From positions 383,283-447,282 of the forward strand of contig PCDI01000018.1 of the NCBI GenBank assembly GCA_002778195.1: DNA of 64,000 nucleotides, written 5' to 3'. Made by a program: the position numbers and the translations under genes. The notes beneath the pieces are model-generated. The model saw only the letters and a list, made by a program, of their open reading frames with translations, searched no databases and had not been told where the DNA came from. This DNA comes from Raffaelea ambrosiae. Taxonomy: Eukaryota > Ascomycota > Sordariomycetes > Ophiostomatales > Ophiostomataceae. Shown here one piece after another: positions 62,406-64,000 of the stretch. Each line of letters starts with the position of its first letter. Within the stretch, counting starts at the first letter, position 1.

Positions 62406-63385
62406 GGTGGAAGAGAGGGGGAACGAGGAGGCAAAGATCCAGGAGCAGAGATCAGAAATGGAGACGATCAGAGAGCGGAGAGCAATAAGCCGGTGGAAAG
62501 ACGGATACGTTGGTCCAGTGTAGAACAAAGGAGCAAAGCGTGTTGGAAGATGTTGGGGGAAGAGTGCCTGAGACGACCATGAAGAGCGGTTGCGGGCATA
62601 CTTGAACTCTGTGTCTTGGTGCTTCCGGATCTGTTTCTGGATCTGTCTCTGGATCTGCCTTTCCTGCTTCTTTTGTTCGTCCATTGAACAGAAAGCAAAG
62701 AGAACCGAGCTCCAAGAGCCAGAGCCGAGCTGGTTGTGGGCGGCATTTGAGAGACAATGGAACAACTGAGGGTTGAATGAAGACTGGCCAAAAGCTCAAC
62801 ACAGACAAAGAAAGAAACAAAGCCTGCAAGCCACAATCCAAATCAATCTCCTTGCGTGGTAGCCTTGCAGCGCGTTTGGTGTCCCACAAAAGCCTTCTCG
62901 GGCAACCTCAAAAAGTATTTTTCTCTCTTTCTTTCTCTCCCAACAACAACTATTTCCCTTGTGGCTTTTCAACACAACCAAGCTGTGGGCCAACTCGGAA
63001 GGGCATGGAGGCTTTCCTAGAATTTTGACCAACTCTGGTCGTTGGTGCCGGGACGGTCAATGGCTGCGTGGCGTTTGTATGGAAACGACTGAAACGACTG
63101 AAACGACTGAACAGAGATCATTCAAACCAGTCCTCTTTGATTGTTGGGTATTCGTTCAAGCGTAAAACTCCCATCCAAGCCTTGCAAATGCAAAATCACA
63201 ACAGAAACAGCAATGATATATTACACAAAATTTGTTGTACATGCGTACAAAAGAGAGGGGAGAGAAAAAGGAAAGACTTCGTCTTTTGGGGGAACTCCAT
63301 TCACATGCGCCTCTCTATATGCAGTTTTTTTTTTTCTTTCTTTTTCTTTCTTCTTCTTCTTTTGCATGTCGTTTTTCATTCTCGC
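62406..63385. other. intergenic, 5' flank of the 61155-62405 gene
   Basis: No supported gene. It contains a GAAACGACT tandem array at 63083-63112 and pyrimidine-rich sequence at 63325-63370. Confidence 0.6.
63083..63112. repeat. 9-bp tandem repeat GAAACGACT
   Basis: Three perfect copies of GAAACGACT. Confidence 0.92.
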
Positions 63386-63942
63386 TCACAACGCCTCGAC
63401 AAACCCCCTTGGCCCGAGACGAGCCACCACGCCGGCCTTGAGGTGCAGCTTCTTCTCAATCTGGGCCGAGGCCACGCCCTTGGCGCGCATCTGTAGAATC
63501 TCTCGTAGCGTCGAAGCCGACAGGAATTCGCGCCCGGCTGTCCGGGACGACGTAGAGGGCGAAGACGAAGAAGAAGGAGAAGAGGAGGAAGAGGGCTCTG
63601 TGATTGTCGCCGCCCAGCTGCCGGTGCTCTCCTCCGCTGCGAGATCCTGCAGCCGTCGCCGGGCCGCGAGGACGGAGAGGGTCGCATTGGACGGCAGGCC
63701 GCGCGCCGAGTTGGCCTGCTGGCCCGGGAAGAAGGCCGGCTGGGTGGACTGGTATGGAGACGACGACGACGACGACGAAGAAGAAGAAGACTGGAATTGG
63801 GATTGGGCTCGGCGGGCGGCCGCGGCGACGGTTGAGGACGGCGAAAAGGTCGGATTGGGCTGGACGATGCCCATCTGGCGGAGGCGGTCGGCAAAGGCGG
63901 CCTCGGGGATGTCGTCAGGGTCGCCGCCGTCTGCACGAATTG
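63386..63942 (-). CDS. conserved fungal protein, terminal exon with C-terminal helix-turn-helix-like segment (5' part beyond the right edge)
   Basis: This is the last exon of a minus-strand gene. It begins at 63942 after the acceptor CTTCCTAG|CA. The intron runs to the window edge, where G|GTATGC gives a donor at about 63999, so the upstream exon lies outside. The exon encodes about 185 residues and enters at phase 1 (..AIRADGGDPDDIPEAAFADR). QMGIVQPNPTFSPSST, then a Ser-rich linker, then LSVLAARRRLQDLAAEE and the C-terminal block REFLSASTLREILQMRAKG and AQIEKKLHLKAGVVARLG. That layout matches a conserved ascomycete protein whose C-terminus looks like a helix-turn-helix (two helices, then L-K-x-G-V-V). 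I suspect a mitochondrial role from recalled relatives, but no function is assigned. Confidence 0.7.
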
Positions 63943-64000
63943 CTAGGAAGAGGTCAGAGCAGGAGCGCGGAAACGAAAGCAATGCAGAGCATAGCATACC

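Overview
The window is nuclear DNA of a filamentous ascomycete, most likely a Sordariomycete. Coding regions are GC-rich, introns are short with CTAAC-type branch points, and many proteins carry long low-complexity runs (Q, S, G, A, T, E, GD). The gene set is typical of these fungi: a UTP4 homologue, PNG1, the mS38/COX24 family, a fused ADE2, MDM12, VPS28, NOC2, a flavohaemoglobin, a Dal5-like permease, a Gfd2-like nuclease, a DUF3433 membrane protein and a FunK1-type kinase relic. The many polyQ/polyS/polyG insertions recall Ophiostomatales such as Sporothrix, but that is a guess. I found no virus, CRISPR array, convincing tRNA or rRNA gene, or intact transposon.

Layout. 1-1800: 3' part of UTP4 (plus strand), cut by the left edge. 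About 2815-4730: a broken FunK1 protein kinase. 4.9-12.8 kb: gene-poor, with one assembly gap inside a C/G homopolymer, ending in a long pyrimidine-rich leader. 12.9-29.7 kb is a compact housekeeping block: PNG1, COX24/mS38, ADE2 and MDM12 on the plus strand, then VPS28, NOC2 and an SDR oxidoreductase on the minus strand. 29.7-40.7 kb: an 11-kb stretch with no gene I can recognise, rich in two short recurring motifs. 40.8-45.9 kb: flavohaemoglobin (plus) convergent with an allantoate-permease-like MFS transporter (minus). 45.9-50.7 kb: gene-poor. 50.7-64 kb: Gfd2-like nuclease (minus), DUF3433 protein (plus), NAD(P)-binding protein (minus), an unrecognised fungal protein (minus), and the last exon of a small conserved protein (minus) that runs off the right edge.

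How the genes relate. Most are independent housekeeping functions: ribosome biogenesis (UTP4, NOC2), mitochondrial translation (mS38), ER-mitochondria lipid contact (MDM12), endosomal sorting (VPS28), purine synthesis (ADE2) and ER-associated glycoprotein turnover (PNG1). I see no biosynthetic cluster.

Most notable observations: (i) an 8-mer, TACTCGTA/TACGAGTA, at 20 places, all outside coding sequence, where about 2 would be expected by chance, with a partner 9-mer, TACATAGTA, in the same intervals; (ii) the decayed FunK1 gene whose stops fit C-to-T decay; (iii) a PNG1 that keeps its full Cys-His-Asp triad; (iv) a flavohaemoglobin nearly twice normal size because of inserted low-complexity segments; (v) a GC-AG intron in the MFS gene.
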